Shown: positions 1 through 7,209, counted from the stretch's first letter. The stretch is DNA of 11,588 nucleotides from Desulfobacteraceae bacterium (GCA_030642865.1 DAOWMW010000016.1:1-11588), one strand, 5' to 3'. The notes: a model not told the origin generated them from the letters alone. A program made the numbers and translations.

Positions 1-1190
1 ACGCCACTATCGGTAATATTATTGCGGAAGCCATGGAAAAAGTTGGAAAAGAAGGGGTCATCACCGTGGAAGAAGCAAAGGGAATGGAAACAACCCTTGA
101 TGTGGTTGAGGGAATGCAGTTTGACAGGGGCTATCTTTCCCCGTACTTTGTTACGGATTCGGAAAAAATGATCTCCTCCCTTGAAGAACCCTATATACTG
201 ATAAGTGAGAAAAAAATCAGCAATATGAAAGATCTTCTCCCTGTCCTGGAGCAGATTGCCAAAATGGGTAAGCCCCTTATGATTATTGCAGAGGATGTTG
301 ACGGTGAAGCCCTTGCTACTCTTGTGGTAAATAAATTAAGAGGGACACTGCAGGTTGCTGCTGTTAAAGCCCCTGGCTTTGGTGACAGGAGAAAGGCGAT
401 GCTGGAAGATATTGCAATTCTCACAGGTGGTCAGCTTGTTTCTGAAGATCTGGGCATAAAAATGGAAAATATGACTGTTGCAGATCTTGGAACAGCAAAA
501 CGTGTTACAATGGATAAGGACAATACAACCATTATAGACGGAGCCGGTTCCCGCGCTGCTCTGGAAGGAAGAGTTAAGCAGATCCGTGCCCAGGTTGACG
601 AGACAACTTCAGATTATGACCGGGAAAAACTTCAGGAACGTCTTGCCAAATTGATCGGCGGAGTTGCTGTAATTAATGTGGGTGCTGCAACAGAAACCGA
701 GATGAAAGAGAAAAAAGCCCGGGTTGAAGATGCATTGAATGCAACACGTGCAGCGGTTGAAGAGGGTGTCGTGGCAGGGGGCGGTGTTGCCCTTGTCCGT
801 TGCATGTCTGTAGTGGATAAGCTTGAACTTGATTCTTCTGATGAAATGGCAGGAGTTGGGGTTGTTAAGCGTGCTTTGGAAGAACCAGCACGGCAGATTG
901 CCAATAACGCCGGTGTTGAAGGTTCGGTTATTATTGAAAAAATAAAGAATGGAGAAGGCCCCTTTGGTTATAATGCAGCAACTAATACTTTTGAAGACTT
1001 GATTGCAGCAGGTGTCATTGATCCCACAAAGGTTGTACGTTTTGCCATTCAAAATGCAGGGAGTGTAGCTTCCCTGATGCTGACCACCGAAGCAATGATA
1101 GCCGATTCTCCCGATGAAAAATCAGATATGCCCGCAATGCCTGCTGGCGGCGGAATGGGCGGAATGGGTGGAATGGGCGGAATGATGTAA
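1..1190 (+). CDS. groEL: Chaperonin GroEL (Hsp60), 3' part only
   Basis: This is the 60-kDa chaperonin subunit that forms the double-ring cytosolic folding chamber with GroES and hydrolyses ATP. The reading frame is open from the window edge (first full codon at base 3), so the true start and about the first 150 residues lie upstream; the ATG at 33 is an internal Met. About 395 residues are visible. They cover the apical domain (near residues 35-220 of the fragment, with [16 protein letters not shown] and [13 protein letters not shown]), the intermediate domain and the second half of the equatorial domain. The segment [18 protein letters not shown] holds the Asp needed for ATP hydrolysis (Asp398 in E. 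coli numbering). The protein ends in the classic GGM-repeat tail, [13 protein letters not shown]. Two stop codons stand in tandem (TAA TAA, 1188-1193). groES is expected just upstream, outside the window. Identity is certain; only the N-terminus is missing. Confidence 0.98.
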   Translation, partial: ATIGNIIAEAMEKVGKEGVITVEEAKGMETTLDVVEGMQFDRGYLSPYFVTDSEKMISSLEEPYILISEKKISNMKDLLPVLEQIAKMGKPLMIIAEDVDGEALATLVVNKLRGTLQVAAVKAPGFGDRRKAMLEDIAILTGGQLVSEDLGIKMENMTVADLGTAKRVTMDKDNTTIIDGAGSRAALEGRVKQIRAQVDETTSDYDREKLQERLAKLIGGVAVINVGAATETEMKEKKARVEDALNATRAAVEEGVVAGGGVALVRCMSVVDKLELDSSDEMAGVGVVKRALEEPARQIANNAGVEGSVIIEKIKNGEGPFGYNAATNTFEDLIAAGVIDPTKVVRFAIQNAGSVASLMLTTEAMIADSPDEKSDMPAMPAGGGMGGMGGMGGMM

Positions 1191-1256
1191 TAACTGCCTC
1201 TTGCAGACCGTCATATAAATAGTTTCCCGGGGTTTCGATGGCCGGAGTATTTATGG

Positions 1257-1295
1257 CCTTGTTTCAATTTTTAAAATCGGGTGATTATTTGACAA
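1257..1295 (+). repeat. 39-bp imperfect direct repeat, copy 1
   Basis: This stretch begins CCTTGTTTCAATTTT and ends TTATTTGACAA. It matches 1465-1503 at 33 of 39 positions by eye with no gaps. It lies between groEL and its terminator; the second copy lies past the terminator and just upstream of the LysM gene. I do not recognise it as a known element. It could be a local duplication or a member of a dispersed intergenic family. Confidence 0.7.
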
Positions 1296-1310
1296 ATCAT
1301 AGTAAAAAAT

Positions 1311-1341
1311 AAAAAGGAACAGTTTTTTTCTTGTTCTTTTT
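1311..1341 (+). other. Stem-loop upstream of the groEL terminator
   Basis: AAAAAGGAAC (1311-1320) pairs with GTTCTTTTT (1333-1341) through about nine base pairs including one G-U, around a 12-nt T-rich loop. It is followed by an A-run rather than a U-tract, so on this strand it is not a classic terminator. It may protect the groEL mRNA 3' end or act together with the stronger hairpin that follows immediately. Confidence 0.45.
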
Positions 1342-1384
1342 AAAAAAAGTCCTTATGCTTCTTATGCGTAAGGGCTTTTTTTTT
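1342..1384 (+). terminator. Rho-independent terminator after groEL
   Basis: The left arm AGTCCTTATGC (1348-1358) pairs with GCGTAAGGGCT (1366-1376) through 11 base pairs including two G-U pairs. The loop is 7 nt and a run of nine T follows (1376-1384). A run of seven A stands before the left arm, so the structure may also work for transcripts from the other strand. It sits about 150 bp past the groEL stop codon. Confidence 0.88.
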
Positions 1385-1464
1385 GATAATTTTTGAATAT
1401 ATAGACTGTCACACCAATAATTTTATTTAAGCAGCGGTTGTACCATATGCCTTCCTTCTTTTAT

Positions 1465-1503
1465 CCTTGTGTCATTTTTCAAAATCTGGTAATTATCTGA
1501 CAA
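1465..1503 (+). repeat. 39-bp imperfect direct repeat, copy 2
   Basis: This is the second copy of the element at 1257-1295, with six mismatches and no gaps. It ends 47 bp before the chosen ATG of the LysM gene, so it lies in that gene's probable promoter or 5' leader region. The conserved end (TGACAA) resembles a -35 box, but neither copy has a convincing -10 at the right spacing, so I do not call a promoter. Confidence 0.7.
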
Positions 1504-1550
1504 TCTATATTAATCTTATTAAGGGGACTTTTTTTTGCATGGAGTATATC

Positions 1551-2558
1551 ATGAACAACGAAATAAAATTAATGATATTAACCGGCGTTAGCTTGCTTGT
1601 TGCAATGATTCTTCTATTTCCTTTTAATTGTTTTGCCGAGAAACAGGCTGATTCGTCAAGTTTTAAAGCAGGATTTTATTATACAGTTAAAAAGGGTGAT
1701 ACCCTCTGGGGTTTGTCAGAGCATTTTTCCGATTCTCCATGGAAATGGCCTGACTTATGGAGTGACAATAAACAGGTTGCAAATCCCCACTTGATTTATC
1801 CTGGTGAAAAAATACGAATATTTTATAAGGACTGCTTAGACAAAATGGAGATAGAGAACGGGGTAAAAGCGCCTGATTTTTCTGTTTATCCCCAGATTTC
1901 CAGAACCGGGTTTATTAGAAAGGTACCCGTGTCACCTGTGGGGACTATTTTTAAAGTTCAAGACGATAAGGTCATGATAAGTGTTGGTGATCTGGTTTAT
2001 ATCAGGGAAGAAAAGGGGATCCATTTTGTTAAAGGGCGCAAGTATATGGTTTACAGGACCATTAATCCCCATGCAGATGGTTTGACTGATAGATATGTGG
2101 GGATTCAGCATTATATGCTGGGTTTGGTTGAAGTCTATAAAAACGAGGAGGGTTTTGCCCTGGCAAACGTTATAAAATCATTTAGAACCATTGAAAAAAA
2201 TGATCTGATTATGCCCTATGAAGAAGTTTTGCCACATATTGAGCTGAAGCCAGGTAAACAAGGCCTTGATGGTGAAATTATAATATCTGAGGAACATGAA
2301 GAGATGTTTGGGTCTACATCCATAGCTTTTATCGATAGAGGGGTTAAGGATGGGGTAACCCAGGGGCAGCAATACAGTATATATTCCCAGGATGAAGGTT
2401 CTCTGCGCGGTCCAGATGATGAAAAAATCCTTTTGCCTCCTGAAGAGATTGGTTTTTTGCTGGTCCTTCGTACAGAATCTGAAACATCCACAGTACTGAT
2501 AACAAAGTCGGAAAGAATTATTGAATCCGGTTCCGGGATCTGTTATCCCCTTGAATAA
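1551..2558 (+). CDS. Exported LysM-domain protein
   Basis: This is a predicted periplasmic or envelope protein of 335 residues that binds peptidoglycan through an N-terminal LysM domain. The chosen start is the ATG at 1551, because GGAG stands 6 nt before it and it begins a clean signal peptide: a basic N-end (MNNEIK), a hydrophobic core (MILTGVSLLVAMILLFPF) and a likely cleavage after CFA at residue 29. An ATG at 1539 is in frame and possible; a TTG at 1467 would put extra polar sequence before the signal and is unlikely. The LysM domain spans about residues 43-92 (YTVKKGDTLWGLSEHF, then LIYPGEKIRIF). The remaining 240 residues have no domain I can name. They include two stretches, VMISVGDLVYIRE and DRGVKDGVTQGQQYSIY, that look like small beta-barrel modules of the kind seen in FlgT-like C-termini. 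No catalytic domain is visible, so a structural or envelope-anchoring role is inferred. Confidence 0.85.
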   Translation: MNNEIKLMILTGVSLLVAMILLFPFNCFAEKQADSSSFKAGFYYTVKKGDTLWGLSEHFSDSPWKWPDLWSDNKQVANPHLIYPGEKIRIFYKDCLDKMEIENGVKAPDFSVYPQISRTGFIRKVPVSPVGTIFKVQDDKVMISVGDLVYIREEKGIHFVKGRKYMVYRTINPHADGLTDRYVGIQHYMLGLVEVYKNEEGFALANVIKSFRTIEKNDLIMPYEEVLPHIELKPGKQGLDGEIIISEEHEEMFGSTSIAFIDRGVKDGVTQGQQYSIYSQDEGSLRGPDDEKILLPPEEIGFLLVLRTESETSTVLITKSERIIESGSGICYPLE

Positions 2559-2584
2559 ACGAATCTGAGGGGTCTGTTAGGATC

Positions 2585-2612
2585 GTAATTTATTTCATCC
2601 CCAATCCTTACA
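2585..2612 (+). repeat. 23-bp direct repeat, copy 1 (28 bp with one mismatch)
   Basis: The sequence starting GTAATTTATTTCATCCCC is identical over 23 bp to 3308-3330 and continues with one mismatch to 28 bp. It lies between the LysM gene and the PPC/DUF296 gene. The other copy lies past that gene, overlapping the end of the palindromic element, so the two copies bracket the PPC gene. Confidence 0.8.
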
Positions 2613-2647
2613 ACATTAATATTTAATTTTATATTTTAATAAAAATT

Positions 2648-3085
2648 ATGAAAAAATTGATAGCCTCAGAATTTGCCCAGCACCGTATTTTTATGGGAAG
2701 GCTTCCTTATAATGAAGATTTGATTAAATCCATGGAAAATTTTTGCAGGGAAGCAAATATTAAAACCGGTGAGTTTTCTGTTATAGGCGCTCTTTCATCG
2801 GTTACAACAGGGATATACGATCAAAAGCAACAGGTCTATGTTACCGCCGTGAAAAAAGGTGAGTTTGAAATATTATCATGCACAGGAAATATTTCAATAA
2901 AGGACGATGTTCCCATGGCCCACGCCCATATAATTTTATGCGGTGGAGATGGTAGAGCCTTTGGAGGGCATCTATTTTCCGAATCGGTGATTTTTGCCGG
3001 AGAAATTGTTTTGCGGGAATTGTCAGGGGAGACCCTGTTAAGAGTTTATGATGAAACAACAGGATTGATGCTGTGGAAGCAATAG
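2648..3085 (+). CDS. PPC/DUF296 domain protein (putative DNA-binding)
   Basis: This is a single-domain protein of 145 residues of the PPC/DUF296 family (plants and prokaryotes conserved). In plants the domain is attached to AT-hook DNA-binding proteins; in bacteria it stands alone, forms trimers, and its function is largely unknown. The diagnostic pattern is clear: AHAHIILCGGDGRAFGGHL at residues 91-109, with His92, His94 and His108 as the probable metal-binding set, preceded by the usual beta-rich half (FSVIGALSSVTTGIYD). Length is typical of bacterial members and no AT-hook is present. The start is the ATG at 2648, which matches the family N-end (MKKLIASEFAQHRIFMGRL), but the upstream sequence is almost pure A/T with no Shine-Dalgarno, so translation may be weak. 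It is a lone gene, 89 bp past the LysM gene. Regulation of gene expression is possible but not shown. Confidence 0.88.
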   Translation: MKKLIASEFAQHRIFMGRLPYNEDLIKSMENFCREANIKTGEFSVIGALSSVTTGIYDQKQQVYVTAVKKGEFEILSCTGNISIKDDVPMAHAHIILCGGDGRAFGGHLFSESVIFAGEIVLRELSGETLLRVYDETTGLMLWKQ

Positions 3086-3148
3086 CTCATTTTCGATTTA
3101 AAATGTTCGGAATCGGATATATATAAGCAGTATAGGATCTTGAATTTT

Positions 3149-3316
3149 ATAAATTAACCATAATTACTTGTTCTTGTGCCCGTCTTCTGTGTTGCTTCAA
3201 TGGCCAAAATTGCGTAGGGGCAATCCCCCCTGTGGGTGCCCAAAATGCTCCGAGTATGCAACCATTGATGCGCCGCGAAGACGACCACAAGCCCTGCGCA
3301 ATTATGGGTAATTTAT
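3149..3316. repeat. Large palindromic intergenic element (168 bp)
   Basis: Two 55-nt arms, 3149-3203 and 3262-3316, are imperfect inverted repeats. Matching blocks in order are ATAAATTA, CCATAATT, CTTGTG, CGTCTTC and TCAATGG, broken by two variable stretches and small mismatches. The 58-nt centre folds further: TTGCGTA (3210-3216) can pair with TATGCAA (3255-3261), and GGGG (3217-3220) with CCCC just after. The whole could form a cruciform in DNA or a long branched hairpin in RNA. There is no ORF in it and no clear target-site duplication. It resembles a MITE or REP-type dispersed element; the central TAGGGGCAATCCCCC part recalls G/C-rich repeats common between genes in anaerobic bacteria (from memory). 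It lies between convergent genes, so transcript end protection is another option. Confidence 0.75.
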
Positions 3317-3335
3317 TTCATCCCCAATCCATACA
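3308..3335 (+). repeat. 23-bp direct repeat, copy 2 (28 bp with one mismatch)
   Basis: This is the second copy of the repeat at 2585-2612. Its first nine bases overlap the outer end of the right arm of the palindromic element, which suggests that copy 1 is what remains of, or an insertion target related to, the same element family. Confidence 0.8.
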
Positions 3336-3417
3336 CTATTTTTATTTTTTATGTAAAAAATAATGCTAAAAAAACAAAATGTTTAAAGGCGCTTACTTGT
3401 TTCCTTCGCGTTCCTTC

Positions 3418-4476
3418 CTAAAGCTGATTGTAAAAGCAGTCTCTTTGCACAGGTTTATATCCTGCACTATCAATGATACGTTCCATTTCTTTTTGGGGAA
3501 GTCTGAATTTAACACCTGCGGCTGCCACTACATTTTCTTCTATCATGGTACTTCCAAGGTCATTTGCGCCAAAGAACAGGGCGATCTGGGCAATTTTGTC
3601 ACCTTGTGTAACCCATGAAGCCTGGATGTTTTTTATATTATCCAGGATAATTCTGCTAAGGGCGAGGACTTTAAGGTATTTGGCCGGAGTTGCAGTTATT
3701 ACGTTTATCATGGTATTTTCGGGCTGGAAAGTCCAGGGAATAAACGCTGTGAAACCACCTGTTTTAGCCTGGAGATTACGTATTTTCATGAGATGTTCGA
3801 TAATATCTTCTGCTTTTTCAATATGCCCAAACATCATTGTTGCGGTGGTTTTAAGCCCAAGCCCGTGGGCCGTTTCCATAACATCAATCCATTGCTCTGC
3901 CGAACATTTATTTGGTGATATCTGTTTCCGTACACGATCAACAAGAATTTCAGCACCTCCCCCTGGAATGGAATCAAGGCCCGAATCCATGAGTTTTTCA
4001 ATGACCCAGGTGATGGATTTTAAAGACCCCTGGGCAATATGAGCAATTTCAGGGGGAGAGAATCCATGGATATGAACAGGGGAAACACCTTTGATAAATT
4101 TTAGGAGATCTGTATAATAATCGATATTAAGGGATGGATGCATACCACCTTGCAGGAGTATTTGCGTTCCCCCCAGGGAAACTGTTTCTTCAATTTTTTC
4201 TTTTAAGGTCTCCTTTGATATTATATATCCCCCTGCCTCCCCCTCTGATTTGTGGAAAGCGCAAAATTTACACTTTGCCACGCAGATATTGGTATAATTA
4301 ATATTTCTATCAACAACAAAGGTAACAACAGGCTCGGGGTGAAGCATTTGCCTTTTTTTATCGGCAAGATTTGCCAGGGTATGAAGATCTGCATTCTCCA
4401 TGAGGAAAAGTCCCTCTTTAAAATTTATTCTTTTATTCAAGGTTACTTTTTCTGTAATTGTATCTAAAAGAGTCAT
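3418..4476 (-). CDS. mqnC: Cyclic dehypoxanthine futalosine synthase MqnC
   Basis: This is the radical SAM enzyme of the futalosine menaquinone pathway that closes the ring of dehypoxanthine futalosine to the cyclic form. It has 352 residues, a normal length for the family. The [4Fe-4S] motif CxxxCxxC is at Cys65, Cys69 and Cys72 (NICVAKCKFCAF), within the family hallmark VTFVVDRNINYTN. Further signatures are GGTQILLQGG (102-111), HGFSPPEIAHIA, the MqnC-typical SIPGGGAEILVDRVR (169-183) and GGFTAFIPWTFQPENT. These separate it from the paralogue next door, which has TPGGGAEV and FIPLSFHPENT. The ATG at 4476 fits the family N-end (INFKEGLFLMENADLHTLANLAD), but only A/T-rich sequence precedes it, so it may be translated by coupling to mqnE, whose stop lies 15 nt upstream. 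It is the last gene of the rnd-mqnE-mqnC operon. No strong terminator follows. Confidence 0.95.
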   Translation of the reverse strand: MTLLDTITEKVTLNKRINFKEGLFLMENADLHTLANLADKKRQMLHPEPVVTFVVDRNINYTNICVAKCKFCAFHKSEGEAGGYIISKETLKEKIEETVSLGGTQILLQGGMHPSLNIDYYTDLLKFIKGVSPVHIHGFSPPEIAHIAQGSLKSITWVIEKLMDSGLDSIPGGGAEILVDRVRKQISPNKCSAEQWIDVMETAHGLGLKTTATMMFGHIEKAEDIIEHLMKIRNLQAKTGGFTAFIPWTFQPENTMINVITATPAKYLKVLALSRIILDNIKNIQASWVTQGDKIAQIALFFGANDLGSTMIEENVVAAAGVKFRLPQKEMERIIDSAGYKPVQRDCFYNQL

Positions 4477-4491
4477 ATTATTTTTTTTATT

Positions 4492-5574
4492 TCAAACAGG
4501 CATGTAAAATGAATCACGTTCAACAGGAATAAGGCCGGCACTGGATATCATATGTCGCATCTGTTTTTGAGTAAGCCCTTTTGCCGATTTTGCCCCTGCC
4601 ATATGAGTAATTTTTTCCTCTATTATTGTTCCGTCAAGGTCGTCTGCTCCAAAGGAAAGGGCAATCTGGGCAAGTTTTTCCCCTATCATTACCCAGTATG
4701 CCTTTATATGATCAAAGTTATCAAGGATCAATCGGGCTGCAGCGATATTTTTCAAATCGTCAATGGCTGTGGGGGGTGAAATATGCGACAGCTTTGTATT
4801 TTCTGGGTGAAAGGAAAGGGGTATAAAGGCTGAAAAACCGCCGGTTTTATCCTGAAGCTCCCTTAAAGTTATCAGGTGATCAACACGTTCCCTGGTGGTT
4901 TCCACATGCCCGTAAAGCATTGTTGCATTAGATACTATACCAGCGTTGTGTAAAGTTTCCACTGTATCAAGCCATTTTTTCCCATCGATTTTAGCGGGGA
5001 AGAGTTTTTCCCTTACTCTGCTGCTGATGACCTCGGCGCCGCCGCCAGGTGTCATGGAAAGTCCGGCCTTTTTTAATTTTTCAATTGTTTCATCCATTGA
5101 TAAATTTGAATTTCTGGCAATAAATTCTATTTCCACTGCTGTGAAAGCTTTTATTGCTGCAAATGGCCGTATTTTTTTTATGGTTTCCAAAAGCTCGATA
5201 TAATAGTCCATGCCAAGGGCCGGGTTGAGCCCCCCCACAATGTGAATTTCATTTATAGATGCATCTTTATACTCTGACAGTATTTTTTTTACATCTTCAA
5301 TGGAAAGGGTAAAGGCTCCCTGTGTCCCTTTATCCCTTGCAAATGCGCAAAATAAACACCTGTTAATACATACGTTTGTATAATTTATATGGAGATTGGA
5401 TATGTAGTAAGCTTTATTACCATGAAGTTTTTTCCTGACATAATCAGCAAGACGCCCCACCCCCAACAGGTCATGGGTATTATAAACAAGAAGTCCATCT
5501 TTTGCATTCAGACGCTCCCCTTTTATTATTTTTTTACCAATTTTGTCCAGACGTTTATCGGAAAAAGAGAACAT
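4492..5574 (-). CDS. mqnE: Aminodeoxyfutalosine synthase MqnE
   Basis: This radical SAM enzyme joins the SAM-derived adenosyl radical to the enolpyruvyl benzoate intermediate to give aminodeoxyfutalosine, an early step of the futalosine route to menaquinone. It has 360 residues. The cluster motif is at Cys69, Cys73 and Cys76 (NVCINRCLFCAFAR), followed by the MqnE-typical INEIHIVGGLNP, FTAVEIEFIAR, SMTPGGGAEVISSRVR and GGFSAFIPLSFHPENT. The start chosen is the ATG at 5574. It has AAGG about 8 nt before it, inside the end of rnd and overlapping that stop codon; a TTG at 5580 is in frame but too close to that site. The gap to rnd is 10 nt and to mqnC 15 nt, so the three are almost certainly co-transcribed. 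MqnA, MqnB (or its substitute) and MqnD are not in the window. Confidence 0.95.
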   Translation of the reverse strand: MFSFSDKRLDKIGKKIIKGERLNAKDGLLVYNTHDLLGVGRLADYVRKKLHGNKAYYISNLHINYTNVCINRCLFCAFARDKGTQGAFTLSIEDVKKILSEYKDASINEIHIVGGLNPALGMDYYIELLETIKKIRPFAAIKAFTAVEIEFIARNSNLSMDETIEKLKKAGLSMTPGGGAEVISSRVREKLFPAKIDGKKWLDTVETLHNAGIVSNATMLYGHVETTRERVDHLITLRELQDKTGGFSAFIPLSFHPENTKLSHISPPTAIDDLKNIAAARLILDNFDHIKAYWVMIGEKLAQIALSFGADDLDGTIIEEKITHMAGAKSAKGLTQKQMRHMISSAGLIPVERDSFYMPV

Positions 5575-5584
5575 TATCAAGCCC

Positions 5585-6730
5585 TTAAGCCTTTTCCAGA
5601 AATTTGATTATTTCATTTCCGAAATTATTAATTTGCCATTTTTTCATATTTTCAATTTGAAAAAGATCTTTTTGATTTTCAGGATTTAAAACTATTATTT
5701 TATTTAAGATTATATTATTTAACAAGATCCCCGGGTCAATGCCAAGCTGCTGAGCCCGTTTGCTTCTCCAGGATTTTAAAGCTTTAATTTTCATATGATC
5801 CAGATGCCCTGGAACAGATGGAGCTTTTCGTGGATAAACAGGGAGGCCATGGCTTGATTTTTTAAGTTCATTTTTTATGATATTCACTAATTTTGCGCCA
5901 TACATATCCATCTGTTTTTTTCCCAAAACTCTCATTTTTTTTAATTGACTTTCATCAACAGGTTTTTTTAAAGCAATTTGAATAAGGGGTTTATTCTCTA
6001 ATATCTTATATAAAGGCTTGTCTTTTTTTTGAGCAATTTTTAAACGAAATTTTAAAAGTGCTTCCAGCATCGCCAGTGACCCTGGGTCAAGAAGACCCGC
6101 TCCCTTAAAATTCAGGTATAATGGCTCAGAATTATTTGTTTTATGTCTGACTTTGGACAGGAGTCCACACTCCTCGATTATCCATGGAAAGCGGCCTTTT
6201 TTTTCAAGCTCCTCTTCAAGTATTTCAGCAAGGGGAATAAGAAATCCCACATCCCGTGCTGCATATTCCAGCATTTTTTTGGGGAGAGGTCTTTGGGACC
6301 AGTCTTTTTTTTGATATTTTTTATCAATATCAACATTGAATCTGTTTTTCAAAACCGAATCAAGTCCTGTTGCCTTGATTCCTAAAAACATGGATGCAAG
6401 CTGCGTGTCAAAAAGATTATTAACCTCTATGTTGAAATCTCTGTGCAAACAGCGTATATCATAATCAGAACCATGGAAAATTTTTTTAATATTTTTATTT
6501 TTGAATAAAGGCTTCAACGGGGAGAGATCTTCAGCTTCCAATGGGTCAATAATTACATTTATTTCCTTTGCCGCCATCTGAACAAGGCAGACTTTTTCTT
6601 TAAAATGATACATGGAGTCTGCTTCAAGATCCACAGCCACCACGGTTTTCCTTGAAAGAGTTTGAACAACATCTTCGAGGTCGGAAATTGTTTTTATTAT
6701 CTGATAGTTAATTTGATTAGAACAATTCAT
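5585..6730 (-). CDS. rnd: Ribonuclease D-like 3'-5' exonuclease with HRDC
   Basis: This is a 381-residue DEDDy-family 3'-5' exonuclease, the length and layout of RNase D, which trims 3' ends of tRNA precursors and other small RNAs in the cytoplasm. Exo I is VAVDLEAD (Asp34, Glu36), Exo II is IFHGSDYDIRCL (probable Asp91), and Exo III is EYAARDV (Tyr156, Asp160, the Y-x3-D of the DEDDy class). KKDWSQRPL (141-149) is the usual sequence before Exo III. An HRDC domain follows at about 215-290 (LLKFRLKIAQKKDKPLYKIL), and a second, weaker HRDC-like segment fills 305-381. The start is the ATG at 6730; no good ribosome binding site precedes it (an AAGGA is 21 nt away). It is the first gene of the operon with mqnE and mqnC. 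The pairing with menaquinone genes has no obvious functional reason. Confidence 0.92.
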   Translation of the reverse strand: MNCSNQINYQIIKTISDLEDVVQTLSRKTVVAVDLEADSMYHFKEKVCLVQMAAKEINVIIDPLEAEDLSPLKPLFKNKNIKKIFHGSDYDIRCLHRDFNIEVNNLFDTQLASMFLGIKATGLDSVLKNRFNVDIDKKYQKKDWSQRPLPKKMLEYAARDVGFLIPLAEILEEELEKKGRFPWIIEECGLLSKVRHKTNNSEPLYLNFKGAGLLDPGSLAMLEALLKFRLKIAQKKDKPLYKILENKPLIQIALKKPVDESQLKKMRVLGKKQMDMYGAKLVNIIKNELKKSSHGLPVYPRKAPSVPGHLDHMKIKALKSWRSKRAQQLGIDPGILLNNIILNKIIVLNPENQKDLFQIENMKKWQINNFGNEIIKFLEKA

Positions 6731-6871
6731 AAGTTATTATTATTTGGTAATTCCTTAACTCGTGAGTCATAAGTTTTTTTACTGGGTTGTATGGTTTTGT
6801 ACAATTTTATTTTTGGGCGATCCCTTAAGTTTTATTGCAGACCCCGGAACTTGAATTTGACTATTTTTTAT

Positions 6872-6968
6872 GCAAAAAATCAGTGGTGTCCGGTTAGGGA
6901 ATTGCAAGAAACAAAACAATTAAACTTCCTTCTCGCAAGATTCTAACTGGACACTATTAGCAAAAAAT
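6872..6968. repeat. Miniature inverted-repeat element, copy 1, with 9-bp flanking duplication
   Basis: The element core is 6881-6957. Its ends are inverted: GTGTCCGGTTAG (6886-6897) against CTAACTGGACAC (6943-6954), 11 of 12 pairing. The inner part also pairs (TTGCAAGAA with TTCTCGCAA, one mismatch). GCAAAAAAT occurs directly on both sides, at 6872-6880 and 6960-6968, as expected for a 9-bp target duplication. There is no ORF. The ends resemble those of IS4-type insertion sequences (from memory), so this may be a MITE moved by such a transposase. A related copy lies 329 bp further on in the same direction. Confidence 0.7.
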
Positions 6969-6994
6969 ACATCTAACTGTCTGGAATAATTATA

Positions 6995-7010
6995 TGGCAT
7001 AAAAATTGCG
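6995..7010 (+). promoter_or_regulatory. Sigma-54-type -24/-12 promoter candidate
   Basis: TGGCAT, five A and TTGCG give a GG (6996-6997) and a GC (7008-7009) separated by exactly ten bases, matching the sigma-54 pattern TGGCAC-N5-TTGCW at all but two consensus positions. A transcript would start near 7020 and run toward the dehydratase-like pair through a leader of about 820 nt. No upstream activator site is evident and the element lies between two repeat copies, so this is only a candidate. Confidence 0.35.
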
Positions 7011-7209
7011 CATGTCCAGTTTTTTTTAATGCTTTACAGTATATCTATAATTATAAATATTTTCAAGTTGTTATATAGTAGTGCCTGAATTATATTTAAA
7101 AAAGCACGATGTCTGTATTATTTACATCTTTTAACTAGTATATAATGATTTATTAGGCATGTACAAATAAAAAGATTGATTGGAAAATTGGACATTTACA
7201 GGTGCGACA

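Noticed and set aside
609-1052. Open frame of 147 codons on the minus strand inside groEL
   Set aside because: It is antisense to a strongly conserved gene, is rich in Cys and Asn with no family resemblance, and is a shadow of groEL codon use.
1467-1550. Longer LysM protein beginning at a TTG at 1467
   Set aside because: It would place 28 extra residues before a clean signal peptide, overlaps the 39-bp repeat, and has no ribosome binding site; the ATG at 1551 has GGAG at proper spacing.
3149-3316. CRISPR array or tRNA in the palindromic region
   Set aside because: There are only two inverted arms and no regular spaced direct repeats, and no cloverleaf with a T-loop (GTTCRA) is visible.
3473-4042. 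Open frame of 189 codons on the plus strand inside mqnC
   Set aside because: It is a shadow of the conserved radical SAM gene on the other strand, with no domain pattern.
5575-5580. TTG at 5580 as start of mqnE
   Set aside because: The AAGG at the rnd stop would be only a few bases away; it suits the ATG at 5574.
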